Both the position numbers and the translations under genes were made by a program. A stretch of 64,000 nucleotides of DNA from Oscillibacter sp. (lineage in GTDB: Bacteria; Bacillota; Clostridia; Oscillospirales; Oscillospiraceae), in assembly GCA_022652815.1 (NCBI GenBank), contig JALCRR010000003.1:58195-122194 (forward strand), in the 5' to 3' direction. Of the stretch, positions 34,827 to 42,873 are shown one piece after another. Position 1 is the first letter of the stretch. Each line of letters opens with the position of its first letter. The notes under the pieces are model-generated. The model worked only from the letters and a program-made list of their open reading frames with translations. It did no database searches and was not told the DNA's origin.

Positions 34827-35048
34827 TTGTATTACCGCAGAATTTTTGACCTCCGTGAAGATCATGATTTGACGCAGAAGGCGATTAGCGAGTTTCTTGC
34901 AATTCACCCGAATGTGTATCGCCGCTATGAAAAGGGCGAACGGGAAATTCCCGTTGGAATTCTTCTCAAGCTGGCGGACTACTACCATGTCAGCACCGAC
35001 TATCTGCTGGGCAGGACGGACGATCCGACGCCGCCGACCGGCAGATGA
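34827..35048 (+). CDS. XRE-family HTH transcriptional regulator (73 aa)
   Basis: A short Cro/C1-type DNA-binding protein, essentially one HTH domain: YYRRIFDLREDHDLTQKAIS, then YRRYEKGEREIP, and ending with LADYYHVSTDYLLGRTD. TTG 34827 is preferred as start because GAGGTG lies six bases upstream, while the GTG at 34818 is part of that site. It overlaps comEC by 4 bases, so it is probably co-expressed with and perhaps controls it. Confidence 0.85.
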   Translation: MYYRRIFDLREDHDLTQKAISEFLAIHPNVYRRYEKGEREIPVGILLKLADYYHVSTDYLLGRTDDPTPPTGR

Positions 35049-37291
35049 GACGGCTCGCTGCGGCGGCATTTGCCTTTGCCGCCGGAATTTTTGCTGCCCA
35101 GTATCTGCTGCCGTCCGGCTGTTTGCTGGCGATATCGGCACTGTGCGCGGCAGCGGGATTGCTGGGTCTTGCGTTTCACGGCCACACCAGGCGGCGAATT
35201 TTGCTGATTGCCTGGGGATTGGCGCTAGCCTTTGCTTGGAATTGGGTCTATCTTCAGGCCGTGCAGGTTCCGGCAGAGCAGTTGGCTGGAACCACACAGC
35301 AGAACGTTTCCATGACGCTGTGCGATTATCCGGCCGCTGCAAAATACGGCGCAAAGGTGACCGTTCGACTGGATGGGCTGCGGAGCAAAGTCATCTATTA
35401 TGGCGACGAGAGCCTGCTGGGCCTTGAACCGGGAAATGTTATCACCGGCGACGTGTCCTTTTCCAGTGCGGCAAGGATGCGGGACGAGGACATCACGACC
35501 TTCACCTCCAAAGGCGTTTTCCTCCTCGCTTACGGCGAAGGTGATTTTGCTGTGGAAGAGGGAAGTGTGTCGTCTGCTCGCTACTGGCCCCAGCGGATGG
35601 CCCGTGCCATGCAGACGAAAATTGCGGAGCTGTACACCGGCGACACGGCGGGATTTTTGACCGCTATTCTGACGGGCGACAAGTCGGCACTTTCTGAGGA
35701 TGCCGCCGTGGATTTGGCAGAGGCAGGACTGTATCACATTTTGGCCGTGTCCGGCATGCACTGCGTGCTGCTGCTGGGATTTGTCGAGATTTTGACGGGC
35801 AGGCAGCGCCGCAGACTGACCGCGGCTGTTGCGGTGCCGCTGCTGGTATTTTTTATGCTGCTCACCGGGGCGTCACCCTCGGTGGTGCGCTCGTGCGTCA
35901 TGCTGCTCTTTTTGCTGGCTGCGCCGCTTTTCAACCGGGAGCGAGATGCGCTGACGGCCATCGGCGCGGCATTGGCGCTGATTTTACTTGCCAATCCGTT
36001 TGCGGCGGCGTCCGTGAGTTTGCAGCTTTCCTTCGCTGCCATTGCGGGGATGCTGTGGCTGACGCCCAAAGGAATCCGGGCTTTTCAAATTGGTAAAAAG
36101 CGGAATCCGATTGCGAAATTTGTGGTGTTTAATTTGTCTGCGACCTTGGGCGCCACGGTCTTTACGCTGCCGTTGACGGCGGTGTACTTTCACATTCTCT
36201 GCCTGGCTGCGCCCATCTCCGCAATCCTTTGTCTGTGGGCGGGCAGTCTGATTTTTGGGCTGGGGCTTTTATCGGTGCTTGCCGGGGCGGTATTCCTGCC
36301 GCTGGGGCAGGTAATCGCCGTTGTGCCCCGGGCGCTGGTGTGGTATTTTCTGCATGCGGCACATCTGCTGGCGAACATTCCCTATCACGCGGTGTACTTT
36401 GCCAATCCGTATCTCAAATACTGGCTGGCGTTTGCCTACGGCCTGTTTGCGCTGGCGTATTTTCTGCGCGGTACGGGAAAACGAAAGTTCCTTCTGGCGG
36501 CAGGATTGTGCGCCTTGACGCTGCTGGTTACCGTGCGACTGGGCATTCTGGATACGGCGAACGGGCAGCTGCGCATCACGGTTTTGGATGTGGGGCAGGG
36601 GGAGAGCGTTTTGCTTTCCTCGGACGGGGAATTTGCCCTAATTGACTGCGGCAGCGCGAACAGCTGGTATGATGCCGGGGAGATTGCAGCGCAGAATTTG
36701 CAGAGCGCCGGATGCTTTCAGCTCAAGGCGCTGCTGCTGACGCACTTTGATGCGGACCATGTGAACGGCGCTGCGGATTTGATGAACCGCATGAATGTGC
36801 AGACAGTCTATCTGCCGGATGTGCAGGACGATAGCGGCATGCGGGAGAGCGTGCTTGCTGCGGCAAGCGCCCACGATACAGCCGTTCACTTTGTCACAAA
36901 GCAGGAAACGGTTTCACTGGGAGAAGCCGCCGTCTGCGTCTATCCGCCACTGGGCGATACCGGTGACAACGAGCAGGGACTGACATTCCTTTGCTCGAAA
37001 GACGACTATGATGCCCTTGTCACCGGCGATATGAGTGACACCACCGAGAAAAAACTGCTGGAAACCTACCAGCTGCCCGATCTTGAATTGCTGGTGGCAG
37101 GCCACCACGGGTCAAAGGATTCCACGTCCTTGGAGCTGCTGAACACCCTAAAGCCGGAGACGGCGATTGTGTCTGTGGGCAGTAATTCATACGGACATCC
37201 GGCAGAGCAGACGCTGCGGCGGCTGAACATCTGCGGCGCGCAGGTTTTTCGCACCGATCAGCAGGGAACAATAACGATCACAGTGAATTGA
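35045..37291 (+). CDS. comEC: ComEC/Rec2 DNA uptake channel with C-terminal metallo-beta-lactamase domain
   Basis: A 748-aa polytopic protein. The N-terminal DUF4131 part (about 1-170) has several membrane segments. The competence domain follows (about 190-470) with the conserved HILAVSGMH. The MBL domain covers about 500-748 with LLLTHFDADHVNG, VTGDMS and LVAGHHGSKDSTS. All key MBL residues look intact, so the domain is probably active as a nuclease. It may support DNA uptake, though no other com gene is seen here. It is followed 12 bases later by holA. Confidence 0.93.
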   Translation: MRRLAAAAFAFAAGIFAAQYLLPSGCLLAISALCAAAGLLGLAFHGHTRRRILLIAWGLALAFAWNWVYLQAVQVPAEQLAGTTQQNVSMTLCDYPAAAKYGAKVTVRLDGLRSKVIYYGDESLLGLEPGNVITGDVSFSSAARMRDEDITTFTSKGVFLLAYGEGDFAVEEGSVSSARYWPQRMARAMQTKIAELYTGDTAGFLTAILTGDKSALSEDAAVDLAEAGLYHILAVSGMHCVLLLGFVEILTGRQRRRLTAAVAVPLLVFFMLLTGASPSVVRSCVMLLFLLAAPLFNRERDALTAIGAALALILLANPFAAASVSLQLSFAAIAGMLWLTPKGIRAFQIGKKRNPIAKFVVFNLSATLGATVFTLPLTAVYFHILCLAAPISAILCLWAGSLIFGLGLLSVLAGAVFLPLGQVIAVVPRALVWYFLHAAHLLANIPYHAVYFANPYLKYWLAFAYGLFALAYFLRGTGKRKFLLAAGLCALTLLVTVRLGILDTANGQLRITVLDVGQGESVLLSSDGEFALIDCGSANSWYDAGEIAAQNLQSAGCFQLKALLLTHFDADHVNGAADLMNRMNVQTVYLPDVQDDSGMRESVLAAASAHDTAVHFVTKQETVSLGEAAVCVYPPLGDTGDNEQGLTFLCSKDDYDALVTGDMSDTTEKKLLETYQLPDLELLVAGHHGSKDSTSLELLNTLKPETAIVSVGSNSYGHPAEQTLRRLNICGAQVFRTDQQGTITITVN

Positions 37292-37303
37292 GGAAGATCA
37301 GAC

Positions 37304-38359
37304 ATGGCTTATGCGAAAAAGACAAAAGCCCCCGATGCGGGCTTTCAAAAACTGAAAGAAGATCTGAAGGCAGGCACTCCGGCCAATGCGTATCTCTTTT
37401 ACGGCGAGGAGAGCTACTTGCGGGAGTATTATCTGGGAGAGCTTCGCAAGGCCCTGGTGCCAAAGGGTTTTGAGGAGTTCAACTATCATGTTCTGGACGG
37501 GAAAGAGCTATCCATGCAGTCCCTTTCAGAAATGGCGGAGGCTATGCCGATGATGGCCGAACGGACGCTGCTGGTGGTGAACGACTGCGACCTGTTCAAG
37601 CTGGCGGAGGAGCAGCGGGAAAAGCTGATTGCCCTTTTGGAGGATTTGCCGGAATACTGCTGTATCGTGTTTGCCTACGACACGGTGGCGTATAAGCTCA
37701 ACAAGACCGTCAAGAAGCTGTGCGCCGCGCTGGACAAGCACGTGCAGACGGTGGAATTCCGCCCGTCGGACAACAGCGATCTGGTGCCCTGGATCATCCG
37801 GCACTTTAAGGCGCTGGACAAGGAAATTGACCGGCAGAGCGCCGAGTACTTGATCTTTCTCTGCGGCGGTCTGATGACCGGTCTGCTGCCGGAGATTGAA
37901 AAGATCGGCGCTTATACCAAGGGAAAGACCGTCACCCAGCGGGATATTGACGCGGTGGCGGATCCGGTTTTGTCGGCGGAGGTATTCAAGCTCTCCGACG
38001 CGGTTGCCCGGGGCGATTATAACGAAGCCGCCCGACTGATGGGCGATCTGCTCAAAATGCAGACGGACCCGATTCTGATTTCTGCGGCGCTGGGCGGTCA
38101 GCTCCGGCGCATCTATACGGCGCGCATGGCCATCGACAACAGCAAAGACCGCTACTGGCTGATGGATCTGTGGCAGCAGAAGTCGGATTACGTGGTGAAG
38201 CTGTGGCTCAATGCCGCCAAGCGCACGACGCTTGCGTGGTGCGCCGACGCGGTCAAGCAGTGCCAGATTTTGGATCGGCGGCTGAAAAGTGAACGGGGCA
38301 TTGACGGCGTGGGTGAGCTGAAGCTGCTGTTGGTGCGTCTGGGGGCGCAGAAAAAATGA
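37304..38359 (+). CDS. holA: DNA polymerase III delta subunit
   Basis: A 351-aa clamp-loader subunit with LKAGTPANAYLFYGEESYLREYYL, the usual N-terminal pattern, and later LYDGK-like turn regions. The C-terminal helical domain contains DAVARGDYNEAARLMGDLLK and LGGQLRRIYTARMA. The comEC-holA neighbourhood is widely conserved in Firmicutes and supports the call. It overlaps rnmV by 4 bases. Confidence 0.93.
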   Translation: MAYAKKTKAPDAGFQKLKEDLKAGTPANAYLFYGEESYLREYYLGELRKALVPKGFEEFNYHVLDGKELSMQSLSEMAEAMPMMAERTLLVVNDCDLFKLAEEQREKLIALLEDLPEYCCIVFAYDTVAYKLNKTVKKLCAALDKHVQTVEFRPSDNSDLVPWIIRHFKALDKEIDRQSAEYLIFLCGGLMTGLLPEIEKIGAYTKGKTVTQRDIDAVADPVLSAEVFKLSDAVARGDYNEAARLMGDLLKMQTDPILISAALGGQLRRIYTARMAIDNSKDRYWLMDLWQQKSDYVVKLWLNAAKRTTLAWCADAVKQCQILDRRLKSERGIDGVGELKLLLVRLGAQKK

Positions 38360-38961
38360 GGCGGATTCGGGAAGTCATCGTCGTGGAAGGACGATACGAC
38401 AAGAACACACTCTTACAGGTGGTGGACGCCACGGTTCTGGAAACCGGCGGTTTTTCCGTGTTCAACGACAAAGAAAAGCTGGAGCTGTTCCGCCGTCTGG
38501 CCGAGAGCCGCGGGCTAATCCTGTTGACGGACAGTGACGGCGCCGGCTTTCTCATTCGGAATTACCTCAAGGGCGCATTGCCGAAAGACCGGGTGCGTCA
38601 GGCCTATATTCCCGACGTTGCCGGCAAGGAAAAGCGCAAGCGCACTGCCGGAAAAGAGGGGAAACTGGGCGTGGAGGGCATGCGTCCGGAAATCTTACTG
38701 GAGGCGCTGACAAGGGCCGGCGCCACCTTTGAAGATGAACCCGAAAATGCGGCGCAGGCGGAGCAAATCACCAAAGCCGATCTCTATGCGCTGGGACTTA
38801 CCGGCGGCAGCGGCAGCGCCGAAAAACGGGCTGCTCTGTTGAAGAAGCTGGGACTGCCGGCGCATCTGACGACCAACGGACTGTTGGATGTACTGAACGC
38901 GCTTTATAATAAGCAAGATGCCCAAGAAATTTTAAATTTAATATCTGAAAAATGTGAATGA
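38356..38961 (+). CDS. rnmV: Ribonuclease M5 (TOPRIM; 5S rRNA maturation)
   Basis: A 201-aa TOPRIM protein with VIVVEGRYDKNTLLQ (glutamate of the motif) and LLTDSDGAGFLIRN (the DxD motif). A C-terminal DUF4093 domain is present (GMRPEILLEAL...KADLYALGL). Such enzymes trim 5S rRNA precursors. It follows holA by an ATGA overlap. Other possibilities (primase-like TOPRIM proteins) are less likely given the DUF4093 part. Confidence 0.9.
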   Translation: MRRIREVIVVEGRYDKNTLLQVVDATVLETGGFSVFNDKEKLELFRRLAESRGLILLTDSDGAGFLIRNYLKGALPKDRVRQAYIPDVAGKEKRKRTAGKEGKLGVEGMRPEILLEALTRAGATFEDEPENAAQAEQITKADLYALGLTGGSGSAEKRAALLKKLGLPAHLTTNGLLDVLNALYNKQDAQEILNLISEKCE

Positions 38962-39009
38962 TTCACAAAGCCGACCCTTTAATAGTTATAAAATATAAAT
39001 TTTCTTCTC

Positions 39010-39025
39010 TCGACAAGATTCGACA
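39010..39025 (-). promoter_or_regulatory. Tandem Spo0A-like boxes before the DUF6514 gene
   Basis: TCGACA at 39010-39015 and TTCGACA at 39019-39025 share a TCGACA core exactly 10 bp apart, and the second is a perfect reverse-strand Spo0A box. Spacing of one helical turn is typical for Spo0A dimers. The surrounding 170 bases are AT-rich and also contain a twofold TTCRTTGTATGATGA repeat at 39056-39089. Confidence 0.5.
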
Positions 39026-39132
39026 ATGTACAACTAAAGAACATGATATGCTCCTTTCATTGTATGATGAATTGCTTCGTTGTATGATGATGAACTTCGT
39101 TTCACTTTTGAGAGGATGCGGGGGAGTTTTGT

Positions 39133-39384
39133 GTGCGATCATTGTTGATAGGGAGAAAGAAAATTTGTGCGCAGCCAGTGGATTACTATCTGCTGGCCGA
39201 GGAAACCACGGACTTTTTTGAAAGCTATGGCGTGGAGATTTGCTGTGAGAGCGGGGAGAGCGCCTGCGTGCGGGGAATTACCTGTTCCCAGAACAAAATT
39301 CTGCATCTGATTGCCCTGCTGATGAAGCATACTGTGACGCCCGTTTCTCTGCGGGACGTGGTGGACGACTGGGTTTTATCGTAA
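39133..39384 (+). CDS. DUF6514 family protein
   Basis: An 83-aa protein with start GTG 39133 after GGGGGAG. The pattern YYLLAEETTDFFESYGVEICCES, then GITCSQNKILHLIALLMKHTVTPVSLRDVVDDWV, matches DUF6514, small proteins of sporulating Clostridia with unknown role. Candidate Spo0A boxes upstream suggest control at the onset of sporulation. The transcript could also continue into glnS, since no terminator stands in the 100-base gap. Confidence 0.7.
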   Translation: MRSLLIGRKKICAQPVDYYLLAEETTDFFESYGVEICCESGESACVRGITCSQNKILHLIALLMKHTVTPVSLRDVVDDWVLS

Positions 39385-39483
39385 AAACAATCGTTTCCTG
39401 CGGTTTTCCTTGCAATTTCAATGCGCCTTTTGTATAATAAAACGTAATTTTGATTGCAAAAGAAAGCGGAGGGAATGACGCGT

Positions 39484-41181
39484 ATGGCAGAAGAGAAGAA
39501 AACGCCGGAAACGGAAGTCGGCGAGAGCCATAACTTTATTCACACCTTTATTGAGGAAGATATTGCAAAGGGCGGTCAGTTTGAAGGCATGACGGTTCAC
39601 ACCCGTTTCCCGCCGGAGCCCAACGGCTATCTGCATATCGGCCACTGCAAGGCGTTGACGATCGACTTTGGTACGGCGGAGAAATTTGGCGGCATGTGCA
39701 ACCTGCGCATGGACGACACGAACCCCTCCAAGGAAGATACCGAGTATGTGGACGCCATTAAAGAGGATATTCACTGGCTGGGCTTTGACTGGGATGACCG
39801 GTTCTATTACGCATCCGAGTACTTCGACAAGATGTACGAGTGCGCGGTGGATCTCATTAAAAAGGGCTTGGCCTATGTTTGCGAGCTGACGCCGGAGCAG
39901 ATGAAGGACATGCGCGGCGATTTGCAGCATCCGGCGCAGAGCCCTTATCGGGATCGCCCTGTGGAGGAGAGCCTGGATCTGTTCGAGCGCATGAAGTCCG
40001 GCGAGTTTGACAACGGTCAGATGACCCTGCGCGCCAAGATCGACTTGACCTCCGGCAACTTCAATATGCGCGATCCGGTCATTTACCGCATCAACCACGC
40101 CGTGCATCACCGCACCGGCGCAAAGTGGTGCATCTATCCCATGTACGATTTCGCCCATCCTATCGAGGACGCTATGGAGCACATTACCCATTCGCTGTGT
40201 TCGTTGGAATTTGAGGCGCATCGCCCGCTTTATAACTGGGTGGTGGAGCACTGCGATGTGCCCGCCAAACCCCGCCAGATCGAGTTTGCACGCCTTGGCA
40301 TCAACTACACCGTCATGTCGAAGCGCAAGCTCCGCCAACTGGTGGAGGAAAAGCGCGTTTCCGGTTGGGACGATCCCCGGATGCCGACCCTGTGCGGTCT
40401 GCGCCGCCGTGGCTATACGCCCCAGTCCATCCGCAGCTTCTGCGACCGCATCGGCGTTTCCAAGGCGGATTCCACGGTGGACTTCGGCTTTTTGGAGCAC
40501 TGCCTGCGGGAGAACCTGAACGATACCGCCCAGCGCACCATGGCTGTGCTGCGCCCCATCAAGCTGACTGTGACCAACTATCCCGACGGCAAGTCCGAGA
40601 TGATGACGGTGGAGAACAATCCCGTCCATCCCGAGCAGGGAACCCACGAGGTGAGCTTCTCCAAGCACCTGTTTATCGAGGCGGAGGATTTTCTGGAGAC
40701 GCCGATTCCCAAGTATAAGCGTCTGACCCCCAACGGCCCCGAGTGCCGTTTGAAGGGCGCCTATCTCATCACCTGCACCGGCTGCGTCAAGGACGCAAAC
40801 GGCAACGTGACAGAGGTGTTGTGCACCTATGACCCCGAGAGCCGCGGCGGCGATCCTGCCGATGGCCGCAAGGTCAAGGGCGCAACGCTCCACTGGGTGG
40901 ACGAGGCCACGGCGCTGACCGCCGAGGTTCGCCTTTACGACAATCTGTTTTCCGACGCCGACCCCGATGGCCCCGACAAGAACTTCCTGGATTATCTGAA
41001 CCCCGATTCTCTGGAAGTGCTGAAGGACTGCAAGGTGGAAGCAAACATGCTTGGTGCCAAGGCACCCAGCAGCTTCCAGTTTATGCGCCAAGGCTATTTC
41101 TGCCCGGACAGCAAGGATTCCACGCCGGAACATCTGGTGTTCAACCGGAGCGTTTCCCTAAAGGATAGCTTTAAAAAGTAA
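39484..41181 (+). CDS. glnS: Glutaminyl-tRNA synthetase
   Basis: A 565-aa class I synthetase of the GlnRS type. Its signatures are PPEPNGYLHIGHCKA near residues 43-57 and VMSKRKLRQLVEE as the KMSKS counterpart. The C-terminal anticodon-binding beta-barrels are present (from about 340). Most Firmicutes make Gln-tRNA by GatCAB instead, so GlnRS indicates an acquired route, as in some gut Clostridia. ATG 39484 is chosen over the ATG at 39475, which lies too close to GGAGGG. Intergenic element copy C follows. Confidence 0.95.
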   Translation: MAEEKKTPETEVGESHNFIHTFIEEDIAKGGQFEGMTVHTRFPPEPNGYLHIGHCKALTIDFGTAEKFGGMCNLRMDDTNPSKEDTEYVDAIKEDIHWLGFDWDDRFYYASEYFDKMYECAVDLIKKGLAYVCELTPEQMKDMRGDLQHPAQSPYRDRPVEESLDLFERMKSGEFDNGQMTLRAKIDLTSGNFNMRDPVIYRINHAVHHRTGAKWCIYPMYDFAHPIEDAMEHITHSLCSLEFEAHRPLYNWVVEHCDVPAKPRQIEFARLGINYTVMSKRKLRQLVEEKRVSGWDDPRMPTLCGLRRRGYTPQSIRSFCDRIGVSKADSTVDFGFLEHCLRENLNDTAQRTMAVLRPIKLTVTNYPDGKSEMMTVENNPVHPEQGTHEVSFSKHLFIEAEDFLETPIPKYKRLTPNGPECRLKGAYLITCTGCVKDANGNVTEVLCTYDPESRGGDPADGRKVKGATLHWVDEATALTAEVRLYDNLFSDADPDGPDKNFLDYLNPDSLEVLKDCKVEANMLGAKAPSSFQFMRQGYFCPDSKDSTPEHLVFNRSVSLKDSFKK

Positions 41182-41186
41182 AAAGA

Positions 41187-41399
41187 CAGCCGCCGTTCCA
41201 TGAACGGCGGCCCTTCTTTGTCGATAAACACTGAAAACCCAAACAGCGGGAAGGAAGATAGCTACGAAAGGAACCCAGGAAGGGTTCTTTTCGTTTTCAA
41301 TCATAAGTTTTTAATACTTTTCACGGGTTTTAAAAACTTGCTCGGGCTGGCGAAAAGACTTTTTCGACAGCCTGCAGCCGCCGTTCCATGAACGGCGGC
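41187..41399 (+). repeat. Terminator-flanked intergenic element, copy C (full)
   Basis: Two identical 25-bp copies of the glnS terminator hairpin (41187-41211 and 41375-41399; stem GCCGCCGTT) enclose a 163-bp body. The body core CGGGAAGGAAGATA lies at 41247-41260. Hairpin 1 (CGAAAGGAACCC/GGGTTCTTTTCG) keeps the AGGAA loop. Hairpin 2 is an AT-rich stem and hairpin 3 pairs GGCT...AGCC around CGAAAA/TTTTCG. Compared with copy A, the base pairs in hairpin 3 change in a compensatory way. Confidence 0.82.
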
Positions 41400-41423
41400 T
41401 TGTTTTTGTAATTCTTGCAAATT

Positions 41424-41834
41424 TCAGAGCTCGATCTTCTGCTCCAACATGAAGAAGGTCAGCGTGGCGGAGCCGACAACGGCCTTTTTTTGATTGGTCA
41501 GCTGCACTTCAAAGACACAGATCGTGGCTCCGTGCTTGATCTCCCGGGCTTCGGCGGTAATCACGTCCCCGACGTTGCCGCCCCGGAAAAAGTTATAGCT
41601 TGCGTTGACCGTCACAGCCATATAGCCGGAGGAAGCAGCAGCCGAGCCGCAGGCGGTGTCTGCCATAGCGAAAAAGCAGCCGCCGTGTGCCCGACCTACC
41701 GGATTCAGGTCATCCTCCCGGATGGTCTTGGTCACGCGGGCATACCCGGGGCCGATTTCCTCCACCACAATGCCCAGTTTGGCTGCAAACGGGTTGTGGG
41801 TATTTCGGAAATCCACCATTTTCTGAAAGTCCAT
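41424..41834 (-). CDS. PaaI-type hotdog-fold thioesterase
   Basis: A 136-aa hotdog protein. GRAHGGCFFAMADTACGSAA contains the HGG...D block of the PaaI/4-HBT group, and NASYNFFRGG is typical of the second half. It likely hydrolyses an acyl- or aryl-CoA ester; the substrate is unknown. The gene is monocistronic and converges on element C. Confidence 0.9.
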   Translation of the reverse strand: MDFQKMVDFRNTHNPFAAKLGIVVEEIGPGYARVTKTIREDDLNPVGRAHGGCFFAMADTACGSAAASSGYMAVTVNASYNFFRGGNVGDVITAEAREIKHGATICVFEVQLTNQKKAVVGSATLTFFMLEQKIEL

Positions 41835-41907
41835 GCGGAAGTCTCCTTTGCGGTAAAAATCAAGTCTATTTTACCGTGCAGGCGCCCTTTCGTCAATGGC
41901 TGTCTTT

Positions 41908-42678
41908 TTACAACCCTTTGCGAATGGTATTAATCGCGCTCTTTTCCAGCCGGGACACCTGCGCCTGGGAGATGCCCACCTCGGCGGAAACCTCCATCTG
42001 GGTTTTGCCCTCGTAAAAGCGGAGGGAGAGGATGCGCTTTTCTCGCTTGTCCAGCTTACGGACGGCCTCCTTTAGCGCAATCTGGTCGATCCAGCTTTCG
42101 TCGGTGTTGCGTGTGTCCTTCACCTGATCCATGACGCACACGGAATCTCCGCTTTCGGAGTACACCGGCTCATAGAGCGATACCGGGTCCACAATGGCGT
42201 CCATGGCAAAGACCACTTCCTCCCGGGGAATGTCCAGTTCCTTTGCGATCTGTTCCACTGTCGGCTCCCGCTGGTTCTGGGAAATCAGCAGCTCCCGCGC
42301 CTGCAGTACCCGGTAAGCGGTGTCCCGCATACTCCGCGACACCCGGATGGCGGAATTGTCCCGCAGATACCGGCGGATCTCGCCCACGATCATCGGCACG
42401 CCGTAGGTGGAAAAGCGCACCGGCTGGGTAATATCAAAATTATCAATGGCTTTGATGAGTCCCACGCAGCCTACCTGAAAGAGGTCATCCACGTTTTCAC
42501 CTCGGCTGATAAACTTCTGGATCACGGACAGCACCAGACGCAGGTTTCCCTCGATCAGTTTTTGTCGTGCGTCCAGATCGCCCTCCTTTGTCCGCCGCAA
42601 AAGCGCCATGGTTTCCTCGTTTTTCAGCACCTTCAGCTTGGCTGTGTTGACTCCGCAAATCTCGACTTTTCCCTGCAT
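41908..42678 (-). CDS. sigG: RNA polymerase sporulation sigma factor SigG
   Basis: A 256-aa late-forespore sigma factor. The N-terminal MQGKVEICGVNTAKLKVL is the conserved SigG segment recognised by the anti-sigma factor Gin. Region 2 (NLRLVLSVIQKFISRGENVD) and region 4 (LDKREKRILSLRFYEGKTQ, QAQVSRLEKSAI) are intact. In Bacillus it follows sigE; here it is about 35 kb away, alone, with a SigF-type promoter. GAGGGGG precedes the ATG. Confidence 0.97.
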   Translation of the reverse strand: MQGKVEICGVNTAKLKVLKNEETMALLRRTKEGDLDARQKLIEGNLRLVLSVIQKFISRGENVDDLFQVGCVGLIKAIDNFDITQPVRFSTYGVPMIVGEIRRYLRDNSAIRVSRSMRDTAYRVLQARELLISQNQREPTVEQIAKELDIPREEVVFAMDAIVDPVSLYEPVYSESGDSVCVMDQVKDTRNTDESWIDQIALKEAVRKLDKREKRILSLRFYEGKTQMEVSAEVGISQAQVSRLEKSAINTIRKGL

Positions 42679-42715
42679 AAAAGCCGCCCCCTCACACCGT
42701 TTTAACGACTGTTGT

Positions 42716-42745
42716 CAGTATTGCCGAAGGGCTTTTTTCCTATAC
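42716..42745 (-). promoter_or_regulatory. Candidate SigF-dependent promoter of sigG
   Basis: On the minus strand GTATA (-35; 42741-42745) and GGCAATACTG (-10; 42716-42725) are 15 bp apart. They fit the SigF consensus GYWTA and GGNRANANTW except for the final base. They lie 38 bases before the sigG ATG. SigF control of sigG is established in B. subtilis. Confidence 0.55.
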
Positions 42746-42813
42746 TGGGAGCTTTTGTCGACTTGCGGCGGAGCTGCCATTCTTTGCCTATTTGAATTGT
42801 TACCGAACTGTTA

Positions 42814-42842
42814 TTGACAGGGACTGGGTAAACGCTTACAAT
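42814..42842 (+). promoter_or_regulatory. Promoter of the ABC exporter operon
   Basis: TTGACA (42814-42819) and TACAAT (42837-42842) have a 17-bp spacer, about 30 bases before the ATG. Confidence 0.85.
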
Positions 42843-42873
42843 GTGCCTGCTGTTATGAAAGGGAGATAAAAAA

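Noticed and set aside
38958-39221. 87-codon frame starting in the end of rnmV
   Set aside because: It lies out of frame with the recognisable DUF6514 gene and crosses an AT-rich regulatory stretch.
39418-41133. 571-codon open frame on the minus strand
   Set aside because: Antisense shadow of glnS with no RBS and no motif.
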